A program made the translations under genes and the position numbers. A model generated the notes under the pieces. It did not search any database and was not told the origin of the DNA. It saw only the letters and a program-made list of their open reading frames with translations. Shown in pieces: positions 9,140-17,616 of a stretch of 64,000 bases of DNA. This DNA is from Pontibacter vulgaris (GTDB taxonomy: Bacteria > Bacteroidota > Bacteroidia > Cytophagales > Hymenobacteraceae). Numbering within the stretch: the first letter of the stretch is position 1; each line of letters opens with the position of its first letter. The stretch is taken from NCBI RefSeq assembly GCF_022758145.1, contig NZ_JAJVDH010000003.1, positions 434,001-498,000 on the forward strand, written 5' to 3'.

Positions 9140-9238
9140 AGTTTGATTGTATGGAAAGTATAAAGTATAAGCTTATGGTTAACAATATAAGAAATTACTG
9201 CTTTATTTAATTTGGCAGGCACAGTTCTATTTTAACGA

Positions 9239-9275
9239 AACAACAAAGGCAGCCTTACGGGCTGCCTTTGTTGTT
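9239..9275 (-). terminator. Intrinsic terminator after the first BNR-repeat gene
   Basis: A 16-base stem (AACAACAAAGGCAGCC and its complement, four-base loop) lies 20 bases after the stop codon of the reverse-strand gene at 9295. The A/T ends make it usable in both directions. Confidence 0.75.
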
Positions 9276-9294
9276 ATATAAAGTAAGTATAAAC

Positions 9295-12222
9295 TTAGCC
9301 TCTGGTTCTTACTTCAGGAGCTTTGATAGTGAATTCCTGTGTCTTTTTAGTACCATTGGTTTCTACTTCTATGGTATACTTTCCAGGTTGCAGGTAAATT
9401 ACTTTATTGTCGGCTGGCGTTACTTTTAAAGGTTCGTCGCCTTCTTTTTTAGCGGCATTCAGTACCGTTTCGTACGCTTTAGCATTGGCTTCGTCTACAG
9501 ATAAATTGTAACTCACATAGTTCAGGCCTTTTTCACTCTCATCTTTCAGTTCTTTCAGCAACTGCCCTTTATCCGATTTAACGCGGATAATGGTAGTACC
9601 CGCCGCTGAAGTATAAAAAGGAACAACCAGTTCCGGCTCAGTTACCTCACTCCAGGCACCTCTTTTCTGACCCCAGTTTGTGGCATAACCAACCGGTTTA
9701 AAAGCGAAAATATGCAGGTTCTCCTTCATTAATTCCGGCGAAAGTTGCTGCAGGTGCTCTACCGGCGCTATGTAGATAGAACGACCATGCGTGGCTACTA
9801 CCAGATCATTTTCGCGCGGGTGAACCACCAGATCGTGCACGGAAACGGCAGGCAGGCCATTGCTCATGGCCATAAAGGTTTTGCCTCTGTCCAGAGAGAA
9901 GTATAAGCCGTGGTCGGTTCCAACATACAGTAGGTTCGGGTTTTTAGGATCTTCCTTTACCACGTTGATGGCTTCGGTTGGCAGGTTGCCGCCAATACGT
10001 TCCCACTTTTTGCCGTTATCATCGCTCACATACAGGTAAGGCGTGAAATCGTCGAAGCGGTAACCGTTCAGCGAAGTATAAACACGATCCTGCTTGTGCG
10101 CAGAGGCCACCACCGTAGACACCCACAGGTTTTTTGGGAGCTTGTCCGAAATTTTGGTCCAGGTATATCCCCCATCTTTTGAAGTATGAATAAGGCCATC
10201 GTCAGAGCCGGTATACAGCAAGCCAAAGCGCAGCGGCGATTCGTCTATACTTGTCAGGGTGCCGTAGCCCACATCACCTTTGCGGCCGCCATTGGTCAGG
10301 TCACCCGAAAGGGTTTCCATGTCTTCGCCCTTCTTCATGGAGCGGTGAAATTTGTTCGAGCCGAAGTATAAAATATCCTGGTTGTGACGGCTCAAAAGTA
10401 TAGGCGACTCCCAGTTAAAGCGTAGCGGTGTTTCGCCCAGCTTATGCGTAGGTTTGATGAATGTACGCTCGCCGGTTTTGGTGTTATAGCGGGAGTAATT
10501 ACCATATTGTGATCCGTTGTAAACGGTGGCATTATCGCGCCAGTCAACCTGCACCATCATGCCATCACCACCGCCAATGCGCTCATACGGGTACTTGCCG
10601 CGGCTTGTCCAGTCAAGGCTATACTTGTAGTTGCTCGGGCCAACCCAGGTGCCGTTGTCCTGCAAACCACCATACACGTTGTAAGGCTTGGCCATATCTA
10701 CTGCAATAGAGTAGAACTGCCCTACCGCCGGGTTATTGGCGTAAAACCAGGTTTTGCCATCGTCATAGGTTATATTAATGCCACCATCGTTGCCGTTTAT
10801 AAGGTAACCCGGTTTATCAGGGCTCACCCATAATGCCTGGTGGTCAGAGTGTACGTTATCGCCTTCTATACTTCGGAAGGTTTTTCCACCATCATCTGAA
10901 GTCAGAATAGGCACACCAAGTATGTAGATTTTATCAGGGTTGTGCGGTGCCACACGTACCACGCCAAAGTAGTAACCATAGCTGGAGTACATGTCGTCAA
11001 TGTAGCTTTCGTGGGTTTTCTTCCAGGTTTTGCCGCCATCATCGGTTCGATATACTTCGGCACCTTTTACTTCTGTTTTATGGCGCTCAGCCAATGGATC
11101 TGTGATATAATCCGACAACGCAGCAGGCTTTAGCGTGCCACTTTTTACCATCGCTTTCAGGCTTTTGGCAGTATACTCGCGCGGAAAACGGTTCTGGTCC
11201 AGAAATGCGTTCAGGCTTTTGTCATCCAGTTTCTGGAATTCTTCTGCTGTCATACCTGCAAACAGGTCGTTGTCCAGCATTTCGGGTTTGTCATCTTTCT
11301 TTTCAACCGGACGGCGGTCATAGTTATCCACCAAAGCATACATTGTGTTCGGGTTGCCCGGGAACAGGCTCAAACCAATGCGTCCTACGTTTTCATTGTC
11401 GGGGAAGCCACTTCCAGCGGTGCTGATGTCGGTCCAGGTGTCGCCGCCATTTATGGATTTGTAAATGCCCGAAGATTTACCGCCTTCCACAAAATCCCAG
11501 GCACGGCGCTCGCGGTGCCACATGGCTGCATATACATTGTTTGGGTTTTTCGGGTCTACCTGCAGGTCGATGGCGCCGGTGTTAACGTCGCTGTACAATG
11601 TCTTTTTCCAGGTTTTGCCGCCATCCGTGGTTTTGTACACGCCTCGCTCTTTGTTAGGGGAGTACAAATGGCCTAAAGCTGCCACCCATACAGTGTTCGG
11701 GTCGGTCGGGTGCACGATGATCTTGCCAATGTGGTGCGTATCATCGAGGCCCATGTGCTGCCAGGTTTTACCACCATCGGTGCTTTTGTACACGCCCACC
11801 CCTGAATAGGACGAGCGGCTGGAGTTAGCCTCACCTGTACCTATCCAAATAGTTTCCTTGTTGTTCCAATCCACGGCAATATCGCCGATCGTCATAACAG
11901 CCTGCTCATCAAACAAAGGCTCAAACGACTGCCCGTTGTTTGTAGTTTTCCAGAGTCCGCCGGAGGCATAGGCTGCATAAAAAACAGTAGGGTCTTTCGG
12001 TGAAACCTCAATATCGGTGATGCGGCCGCTCATAATGGTTGGGCCAATGTTACGAAGCTTCAGGTTGCCGGCCAGTGAGTTTTGCTCCAGTTGCTGCCTT
12101 TTCTGGTAGGCTTCCAATCTGTTTTTTGCAGGTGTTGCCGTAGGCTGCTTCGTTTTTTTCTGAGCCTGTACAGCCCCACCAAGAGCTACCAGCAGCGCTA
12201 CCAAAAGTATACGTTTTTGCAT
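9295..12222 (-). CDS. Secreted sortilin-like BNR-repeat protein (975 aa)
   Basis: A large secreted beta-propeller protein usually annotated as glycosyl hydrolase or VPS10/sortilin-like. It has a signal peptide (1-20). At least eight Asp-box motifs of the form TxDGGKTW follow (KTTNNGQSF, KSTDGGKTW, KTTDGGKTW, RTDDGGKTW and others), which build one or two seven- to ten-bladed propellers over about residues 50-830. A C-terminal beta domain (about 850-970) follows. A helical insertion near 300-370 interrupts the blades. No catalytic residues of true sialidases were recognised, so an enzymatic role is not supported. The family is expanded in Bacteroidota. A paralogue of 1,060 residues lies at 17617-20799. 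Confidence 0.8.
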   Translation of the reverse strand: MQKRILLVALLVALGGAVQAQKKTKQPTATPAKNRLEAYQKRQQLEQNSLAGNLKLRNIGPTIMSGRITDIEVSPKDPTVFYAAYASGGLWKTTNNGQSFEPLFDEQAVMTIGDIAVDWNNKETIWIGTGEANSSRSSYSGVGVYKSTDGGKTWQHMGLDDTHHIGKIIVHPTDPNTVWVAALGHLYSPNKERGVYKTTDGGKTWKKTLYSDVNTGAIDLQVDPKNPNNVYAAMWHRERRAWDFVEGGKSSGIYKSINGGDTWTDISTAGSGFPDNENVGRIGLSLFPGNPNTMYALVDNYDRRPVEKKDDKPEMLDNDLFAGMTAEEFQKLDDKSLNAFLDQNRFPREYTAKSLKAMVKSGTLKPAALSDYITDPLAERHKTEVKGAEVYRTDDGGKTWKKTHESYIDDMYSSYGYYFGVVRVAPHNPDKIYILGVPILTSDDGGKTFRSIEGDNVHSDHQALWVSPDKPGYLINGNDGGINITYDDGKTWFYANNPAVGQFYSIAVDMAKPYNVYGGLQDNGTWVGPSNYKYSLDWTSRGKYPYERIGGGDGMMVQVDWRDNATVYNGSQYGNYSRYNTKTGERTFIKPTHKLGETPLRFNWESPILLSRHNQDILYFGSNKFHRSMKKGEDMETLSGDLTNGGRKGDVGYGTLTSIDESPLRFGLLYTGSDDGLIHTSKDGGYTWTKISDKLPKNLWVSTVVASAHKQDRVYTSLNGYRFDDFTPYLYVSDDNGKKWERIGGNLPTEAINVVKEDPKNPNLLYVGTDHGLYFSLDRGKTFMAMSNGLPAVSVHDLVVHPRENDLVVATHGRSIYIAPVEHLQQLSPELMKENLHIFAFKPVGYATNWGQKRGAWSEVTEPELVVPFYTSAAGTTIIRVKSDKGQLLKELKDESEKGLNYVSYNLSVDEANAKAYETVLNAAKKEGDEPLKVTPADNKVIYLQPGKYTIEVETNGTKKTQEFTIKAPEVRTRG

Positions 12223-12486
12223 TTTATGAAATTGGGTGATAAGTATAGTTTGACTTTTTAAAGCTAGGGATTTATGCTTGAAATTTGAATTTACTTTGTA
12301 CTATACTTTCCGACAGTTACTCATACTCCGTCTAATTTATCTATTTCAACTTATACTTTGGTAGCTTAATGGCCGTAAGGACTCCTCATAATTTTCCCGT
12401 TTAAACTTAATTATTCATCTCAGTTTTGTTCTCCCTCGCCCCACACAGATATAGAAATGGGATATTTGTCCCGGCTACGTTATAAA

Positions 12487-12687
12487 TTAATCTTCCTCGC
12501 TCAGCTGAAAAATCTCTTCTACTGGTTTGCCAAACAGCTTTGCAATTTTAAGAGCCAGCACCGTAGAGGGCACATACTTGTTTGCTTCCATGGCGTTTAT
12601 AGTTTGCCGGCTTACCCCTATTTTTTTGGCCAGGTCTTCCTGCGTAAAGTTGTGGATAGCACGTTCTACTTTTATACTGTTCTTCAT
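12487..12687 (-). CDS. Small XRE-family transcriptional regulator
   Basis: A 66-residue protein that is almost entirely a Cro/CI-type helix-turn-helix. It begins with a short strand, then TQEDLAKKIGVSRQTINAME, with the recognition helix SRQTINAME, and ends in the family's IFQLSEED tail. It is the stand-alone YgzD-like type found next to small membrane proteins. It overlaps the stop of the upstream membrane gene by four bases (ATGA), so the two are translationally coupled. Operator-like palindromes with TGTAAA/TTTACA arms lie in front of the pair at 13183-13242 and are the likely autoregulatory site. Confidence 0.9.
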   Translation of the reverse strand: MKNSIKVERAIHNFTQEDLAKKIGVSRQTINAMEANKYVPSTVLALKIAKLFGKPVEEIFQLSEED

Positions 12688-13151
12688 GCTACTGCCTTTG
12701 CTGATTTGTAAAGTATAAAGTTGAAACGCACCAGGAAAATGAACAGCAATGTGAACATGTTAAAGATCATGATCTGGTAAAAGCCTAAACCATAAATGAA
12801 AAGGATGGAGAAGAGCAAAAAACCATAGTTAATGTAAGTGGCCCAAAGCAAAGACTCCAGCCTGATCTGGGCAATGTATTCGTCTTCGTCTTTCTCTTTG
12901 GAGAAAGCAGCCAGCAAACCACCTATAATTGCGGCAACTCCCACTAGCTCGTCAAACACATCATTCTTTACCAGCATCATTACCTTGTTTGCTTCAAACA
13001 GACCTCCATCATAAATGGCAAAAACCGAGGTTTCCCATTTAAAAGGAGTATAATCGAAGAGTGTGATCAACAGCCCAAGTATAAGGGCCGGCACAAAAAG
13101 CATCCACCCGATCAGCTTGAAACGGTGCGGAAAAAGAAAACGGTTGTTCAT
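12684..13151 (-). CDS. Four-helix membrane protein paired with the XRE regulator
   Basis: A protein of about 155 residues with four predicted transmembrane helices: FKLIGWMLFVPALILGLLI, a helix around the VAAIIGGLLAAFSKE segment, and two in the C-terminal half (YGFLLFSILFIYGLGFY and MFTLLFIFLVRF). No family name was recognised. The ATG at 13151 (MNNRFLFPHRF) is preferred to an in-frame start at 13208, because the latter would place coding sequence inside the palindromic operator. Small membrane protein plus YgzD-like regulator is a recurrent pair in Bacteroidota. The membrane protein may sense a signal or be the regulated target. Confidence 0.7.
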   Translation of the reverse strand: MNNRFLFPHRFKLIGWMLFVPALILGLLITLFDYTPFKWETSVFAIYDGGLFEANKVMMLVKNDVFDELVGVAAIIGGLLAAFSKEKDEDEYIAQIRLESLLWATYINYGFLLFSILFIYGLGFYQIMIFNMFTLLFIFLVRFNFILYKSAKAVA

Positions 13152-13182
13152 AGGTATATCTTGTATTAAAATTTGATATAAA

Positions 13183-13242
13183 TGTAAACAATGTTTTACA
13201 TTTAGCAAGTATACCTTACATAATGTAATGTTTATTTTACAT
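13183..13242. promoter_or_regulatory. Cluster of TGTAA/TTACA palindromes, probable operator
   Basis: Three overlapping inverted repeats lie directly upstream of the membrane-protein/XRE pair: TGTAAA-N6-TTTACA (13183-13200), TTACAT-A-ATGTAA (13216-13228) and ATGTAA-N8-TTACAT (13223-13242). They share the half-site TGTAA. Repeated half-sites in front of an autoregulator gene fit a cooperative operator. The symmetry is seen directly; the binding protein is inferred. Confidence 0.55.
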
Positions 13243-13300
13243 TAACGACCCACTATTTAGTGTCAATTCACTTTAATTTTAAGTGAACTTGAAAGAAATA

Positions 13301-13346
13301 TTAACGTCAAGAGTCCAAGCTTTACAGCTTCGGCTCTTGACGTTAA
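13301..13346 (-). terminator. Long-stem terminator after the TonB receptor gene
   Basis: A perfect 13-base inverted repeat (13301-13313 and 13334-13346, TTAACGTCAAGAG arm) has a second stem AAGCT/AGCTT inside its loop. It lies 35 bases after the TonB receptor stop codon on the reverse strand and separates it from the XRE operon control region. Confidence 0.6.
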
Positions 13347-13381
13347 ATCTGAAAGTATCTTATTTAAGAAACTAAATTTCC

Positions 13382-15793
13382 CTAAAACTTTCCTCTAAGT
13401 GTAAGTATAAAATTTCTGCCTGGAGCACTGATGCCAGAGGCAAACACCCGGTAATAGTTATCTGTAATGTTTTCCAGGGCTGCCTGTAGTTGCAGGTTTG
13501 GCGTGAACTGGTAAGCAGTGCGCAGGTTTAGCGTATGCCAGGCAGGCATGCCGTTTGGTGTAGCATATTGCAGGTTATCCTCTCCGTTGGGGTTGTAGTC
13601 TTCCAGCTTTTTTGCGCCATTATAAAGTATAAAAAACTCACTGCGCAGGCGCTTTAGCTGGAGGTTTATACTTGTTTTACCAAATACAGGAGGAATATGA
13701 TCCAGAGGAATTTCGGTACTTTCTGACTTGATGCGCCCGTAAGTATAGTTTAGGGAAGAGCTCAGGCTCAGGTAATTTGTAAGATCAGCCTGCAGGCTTG
13801 CGCTGTAACCATGTAGCGTGGCTTTGCCCGCATTTACATTGGCCGTAACCTGGCTCAGTTGCCCGTTGTAAAGTATGAAATCCTGACCTGCGAGTAAATA
13901 CGGTTGTGTTGTAATGGCATTGCGGTACCAGGTGCGGTAGCCAACCAACTCCAGGTGCAGCTTATCTTTTATACTTTTGGAGGCGCTTACTTCAAGGTTA
14001 TAAGTATATTCCGGCTTCAGGGTTGGGTTGGGTACAATCACATTACCAGGAGTAGAATCAAATACTTTACTCAGGTCGTCTACATTAGGAGCCCTGAAAC
14101 CTGTTGAGGCAAGTATAGCAAACCGCCAGTTGTTACCTGGTAAAATAACAGCACCAGCATTACCCGAAAGGGCATTATTTCGCTGCTGAACTTTATTTTC
14201 TAAAAAAGGAAAGTATGTTTTATCATCAAAATGTGCATCCAGCCCAACATAAGTATAACGAGCTCCTTCGTTTAAAATTAGCCAGGGTTTCACATCCCAG
14301 GTGTGGGTAAAGTATGCGGCAGCACTATGCATGCCGGAGCCTCCGTCAGGGTAACGGGTAGATGTGGCTTTATGCGCACCTGTAGTTATATTTTCTTCGT
14401 TTGCCTCAGAGGTAACGGCATTATAGCTTGCCTCCAGGCCGTATTGCAGGCGATGTGCGTTTATACTTTTGGCAAGATCGGCGTTGGTGCTGAAAACCTG
14501 CACATTTTCTGTTTTATGCGCCAGCTGGCTCTTTCCAAATCGGCGGTCATGCCGGCTTTCCTGCAGCCATTGGTAGGCTGTAATTACTTTGGCCTGGTCG
14601 TAGAGTTTTGTAGCCCCTGTTAGCGACAAAGTATAAGCTGCCAGCAACCTATCCTGAGGGCCATAGTACCATTGCGCAAACTTTAATTTACCGTTCGGCA
14701 TTTCTGATAAGCGGTCGTAGCGTGGTATATCGGTGCTGGTGCTATACTGCAAATTCAGGCCGTGGCTAATGGCAGCGCTTGGTTTGTAAAGCAATTTCTG
14801 AAGCACATCGTATTGGGTATACCCTGTTGGCTGCTGCACAATTGGGTTTGGGTTGAGCAGCATGGTATCGCGGCCACCAATACGGGCAGCATAATAATCG
14901 CGGATGCCGTGTTCGCCGTAGGTGCCGCGGCGGTTATTGCCCTGGCGCAGGTTACCGAAATCCGATATTGTTATACTTGTCAGGCTACCCCACTTATTCC
15001 GGCCATAGTTTAACAGTGCGTGGATGGTTTTTTCGTCGGATGCAGTAGCATAACGTGTGAAGGCGCTTCCGCTCCATAAGTGTTTCTCCCCTACCACCGC
15101 AAGTTGTGGCTGAATGGTCTGAAAGTGCATTACACCGCCCAGCGCATCCGAGCCATACATCACCGACCCTGGGCCAAAAGCCACTTCCGCCTGCTCCAGC
15201 ACATTGTTATCTAACGTAATGATGTTCTGCAAATGACCACCACGGTAAATGGCGTTGTTCATGCGCACGCCATCAATTACCATTAATACTTTATTGGCCT
15301 CAAAGCCCCGAATAATCGGGCTTCCGCCACCCATCTGGCTTTTCTGTACCAGCACTTTGCCGCTTTGCTGCATTACTTCGGCCAACGTTGGCTGGCTCAT
15401 CAGTTGCAGTTCTCTGCGCTGTAGTACATCTACCTGCTGGGGCACCAGCCTGCGCTTAGATGAAAACCTTCCCGATGAAACTACCACTTCATCAAAAGCC
15501 AGCGTGCGGTGTGCAAGCCCGATTTTATAGTTTAGCTCCAGCAGCCTGCCTTTAGAAAACACCTCCGGTTGGTAGCCCAACAACAGAATCTTAACAGAAT
15601 CGGAAGCAGCAAGGAGCGCGCTGATATCTGCCTGACCTTTAGCATTTGTCTGAACCGATGTGTGCTTATTTGCAGCATTAATAACTACACCCTGGAGTGG
15701 CTGCAGGGTAGCTTTATCCTGCACAGTTATAGTTTGGGCAACACTGTAATAACACAGCAACATCATGAGCGAAAGCCCCGGTAATTTTTTCAT
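13382..15793 (-). CDS. TonB-dependent outer-membrane receptor, heme/hemoglobin type
   Basis: An 803-residue outer-membrane transporter. After the signal peptide (1-19) comes a short carboxypeptidase-regulatory-like beta domain (about 20-95), the plug (about 115-235) and a 22-strand barrel. The heme-receptor signature FRAP (in GFRAPNVDDL, near residue 570) and NPTL (in VPNPTLKPEY), a variant of the FRAP/NPNL box of hemin receptors, point to heme or hemoproteins as ligand. The plug segment PIIRGFEANKVLMVIDGVRM is typical. The gene lies 17 bases after a PepSY membrane gene on the same strand, which supports an iron or heme operon. Ligand identity is inferred. No TonB/ExbBD is nearby. Confidence 0.85.
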   Translation of the reverse strand: MKKLPGLSLMMLLCYYSVAQTITVQDKATLQPLQGVVINAANKHTSVQTNAKGQADISALLAASDSVKILLLGYQPEVFSKGRLLELNYKIGLAHRTLAFDEVVVSSGRFSSKRRLVPQQVDVLQRRELQLMSQPTLAEVMQQSGKVLVQKSQMGGGSPIIRGFEANKVLMVIDGVRMNNAIYRGGHLQNIITLDNNVLEQAEVAFGPGSVMYGSDALGGVMHFQTIQPQLAVVGEKHLWSGSAFTRYATASDEKTIHALLNYGRNKWGSLTSITISDFGNLRQGNNRRGTYGEHGIRDYYAARIGGRDTMLLNPNPIVQQPTGYTQYDVLQKLLYKPSAAISHGLNLQYSTSTDIPRYDRLSEMPNGKLKFAQWYYGPQDRLLAAYTLSLTGATKLYDQAKVITAYQWLQESRHDRRFGKSQLAHKTENVQVFSTNADLAKSINAHRLQYGLEASYNAVTSEANEENITTGAHKATSTRYPDGGSGMHSAAAYFTHTWDVKPWLILNEGARYTYVGLDAHFDDKTYFPFLENKVQQRNNALSGNAGAVILPGNNWRFAILASTGFRAPNVDDLSKVFDSTPGNVIVPNPTLKPEYTYNLEVSASKSIKDKLHLELVGYRTWYRNAITTQPYLLAGQDFILYNGQLSQVTANVNAGKATLHGYSASLQADLTNYLSLSSSLNYTYGRIKSESTEIPLDHIPPVFGKTSINLQLKRLRSEFFILYNGAKKLEDYNPNGEDNLQYATPNGMPAWHTLNLRTAYQFTPNLQLQAALENITDNYYRVFASGISAPGRNFILTLRGKF

Positions 15794-15810
15794 GTAGAGG
15801 TAAGCTATAC

Positions 15811-16374
15811 TTATTCTTGTTTAAGTTTCCGGATCTTTTTTGGATAGAACCACAGGAAGAAACCGGTACCTGACAGCAGCACCAGACCCAGGCCCAGCAC
15901 GTTCATCGATACAAGTTTAAATCCGTCGCTGATAATAGAGCCATCGTGTATTTTTTCGATCCAGTCGGAGTGGCGTTGCGCTACAGACAACACTTTGCCG
16001 GTGCTGCCGTCCAGTTGCACTTCCCAGCTTCCTTCCAGGAAAAGCACTTTTACCATTCCTTTCTCCGGGCGTGCTTCTATTCTATCTATCGGGTTGTTTT
16101 TTATACTTGCTGCAGAGTCTAAAGCGGCGGTGGATATGGCTGCCATGGTGGCAAGCGGCACCCATTTTTGCAGATCGGTGGTGCTGCCATCCTGAGTGGG
16201 AGGCTGTAATAAGTCTACATTTTTCTTCCAGCCCAGTGCAATGCCTGTCATACTACTGATGAGCACAAAAACGCCCAACGCCAGCCCCATGTATTTATGG
16301 TATACACGAAAATTGCGAAGCCTGCCGGTAATTTTTCTCACCTCAGCTTTTACAGTAGAAACAGTTTGATGCAC
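15811..16374 (-). CDS. PepSY-associated membrane protein
   Basis: A 187-residue inner-membrane protein with an N-terminal helix (HKYMGLALGVFVLISSMTGIALGW), a periplasmic PepSY-like segment (about 75-140, SWEVQLDGSTGKVLSVAQRH) and a C-terminal helix (LGLGLVLLSGTGFFLWFYPKK). It matches the reduced PepSY_TM architecture. Relatives accompany siderophore and heme receptors and some act as ferric reductases. It is the first gene of a two-gene operon with the TonB receptor (17-base gap). It is shorter than full PepSY_TM proteins of about 380-500 residues. Confidence 0.8.
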   Translation of the reverse strand: MHQTVSTVKAEVRKITGRLRNFRVYHKYMGLALGVFVLISSMTGIALGWKKNVDLLQPPTQDGSTTDLQKWVPLATMAAISTAALDSAASIKNNPIDRIEARPEKGMVKVLFLEGSWEVQLDGSTGKVLSVAQRHSDWIEKIHDGSIISDGFKLVSMNVLGLGLVLLSGTGFFLWFYPKKIRKLKQE

Positions 16375-16536
16375 GCGATAGATTAAAGAAAGTATACTTG
16401 CTCAATATGCTACAAAAGCGGCATATAAACAATGTGCAGACATCGGATTAATACCAAAGTAATTAAAATTTGCTTCTGACCTGCAACCAATTTGCTGCAC
16501 TCATACTCTTATTGATGAACCCTAACCCTGAAACCC

Positions 16537-16980
16537 ATGCTACCAAATTTATACTTATCGGCATTAGTGTTTTTATTAATCGGCAACGATTCGAACATAG
16601 ATTCGGAACAGGTATACTTCGGGCAGAAATTTATACTTGGGCAGAACCAACAGGTAAGTATAACCGACAGCACTGCAACCGGAGAAGCCATAACCTTATC
16701 ATGGGAAAGTATGACCGACAGCCGCTGCCCTACCGATGTGAAATGTATAACAGCCGGCGAAGCTGTACTTATCCTTCAGCTTCAAAATAAAGACCTGCAA
16801 ACCATACTTACTAAAGTATATCAGCCCGGCACCTCTCCTGCTATTACTTATATCACAAACAGCCCGATACAGCTTGGCAAGGCAAAGTATAACCTCAGGC
16901 TTTTAAGTGTAAGCCCTTATCCTAACACGAAAAACACCTTCCGTATGCCCCAGGCAGAGCTTATTTTAGAAAAAATTTAA
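16537..16980 (+). CDS. Small secreted protein, paralogue of the next lipoprotein
   Basis: A 147-residue protein of unknown function. An N-terminal hydrophobic segment (LPNLYLSALVFLLIGN) resembles a signal sequence without a lipobox. The body shares a diagnostic segment DSRCPTDVKCITAGEA with its neighbour (DSRCPTGTMCFTMGNA there), a conserved Cys-x5-Cys pair, and a C-terminal Y-x(2-4)-L-x-V-x-PYP pattern. The two are clearly tandem paralogues. Such Cys-pair beta-sandwich proteins are common in Cytophagales without assigned roles. Start: ATG at 16537. Confidence 0.6.
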   Translation: MLPNLYLSALVFLLIGNDSNIDSEQVYFGQKFILGQNQQVSITDSTATGEAITLSWESMTDSRCPTDVKCITAGEAVLILQLQNKDLQTILTKVYQPGTSPAITYITNSPIQLGKAKYNLRLLSVSPYPNTKNTFRMPQAELILEKI

Positions 16981-17019
16981 TCCCTAATTATCAGGCTGTT
17001 CACTATAAAAACCTTCAAA

Positions 17020-17100
17020 ATGGAGATTTTTTCACGCCTGCTTGCAACCCTTTTACCTGCGCTGGTACTCTTACCTATAAAAGTGGCTGATTATGTCTAA
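17020..17100 (+). CDS. Possible 26-residue hydrophobic micro-ORF
   Basis: An ATG at 17020 opens a 26-codon frame (MEIFSRLLATLLPALVLLPI then KVADYV) that ends with TAA at 17098-17100. It overlaps the ATG of the following lipoprotein gene by eight bases. The product is strongly hydrophobic. It could be a coupling leader for the downstream gene or a chance frame; there is no comparative evidence. Confidence 0.25.
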   Translation: MEIFSRLLATLLPALVLLPIKVADYV

Positions 17101-17542
17101 TTACTTGTATCCTTTGCTGTTTGTATTAATGCTGGTGCAGTGCAACGATCTTGATCCAAAGCCGCGGCAAGCGCCATTTGAAAAAACTTTTACGCTGGTT
17201 AAAGGTAGCGAAATAACGCTTACAGACGAGGATACGAAAGAAGAGCTAAAAGTAAAACTGGAGCAGGTTTACGATTCCCGCTGCCCTACCGGCACAATGT
17301 GTTTTACCATGGGCAATGCCACAGTTATACTTAGCGCCAGCAACGAGCAGGAACAGGTAAAGGATATTAACCTTTGCATTGGTGCATGCCACCCGGAGCC
17401 AGTGCGCAGCAAACATACTATACCTCTGCAGGTAGGTACCCGGAAGTATACGATTACATTAAATGATGTAATACCTTACCCAAAGGCTGAAAATAATGAC
17501 ACAGCTAAAACTGTGGAAATGACAGTAACCCGCTCCTTTTAA
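17093..17542 (+). CDS. Small lipoprotein, tandem paralogue of the upstream gene
   Basis: A 149-residue lipoprotein with a type II signal sequence ending LMLVQC (lipobox Cys near residue 16). It is therefore lipidated and probably placed in the outer or inner membrane facing the periplasm. It carries the paralogous core DSRCPTGTMCFTMGNA and a C-terminal TITLNDVIPYPKAE segment like its neighbour. Four further cysteines include CIGAC. Function unknown. The gene is followed by a strong bidirectional terminator at 17561-17592. Confidence 0.65.
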   Translation: MSNYLYPLLFVLMLVQCNDLDPKPRQAPFEKTFTLVKGSEITLTDEDTKEELKVKLEQVYDSRCPTGTMCFTMGNATVILSASNEQEQVKDINLCIGACHPEPVRSKHTIPLQVGTRKYTITLNDVIPYPKAENNDTAKTVEMTVTRSF

Positions 17543-17560
17543 AATCTAAGTTAAACATGC

Positions 17561-17592
17561 AAAAAAGCCCCACCATTAGGTGGGGCTTTTTT
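17561..17592. terminator. Bidirectional terminator
   Basis: The A6-flanked hairpin AAAAAAGCCCCACC...TGGGGCTTTTTT (six-base loop) sits between the convergent lipoprotein gene and the second BNR-repeat gene and serves both strands. Confidence 0.85.
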
Positions 17593-17616
17593 AGTTTTCA
17601 TACTTTAACAGACTGC

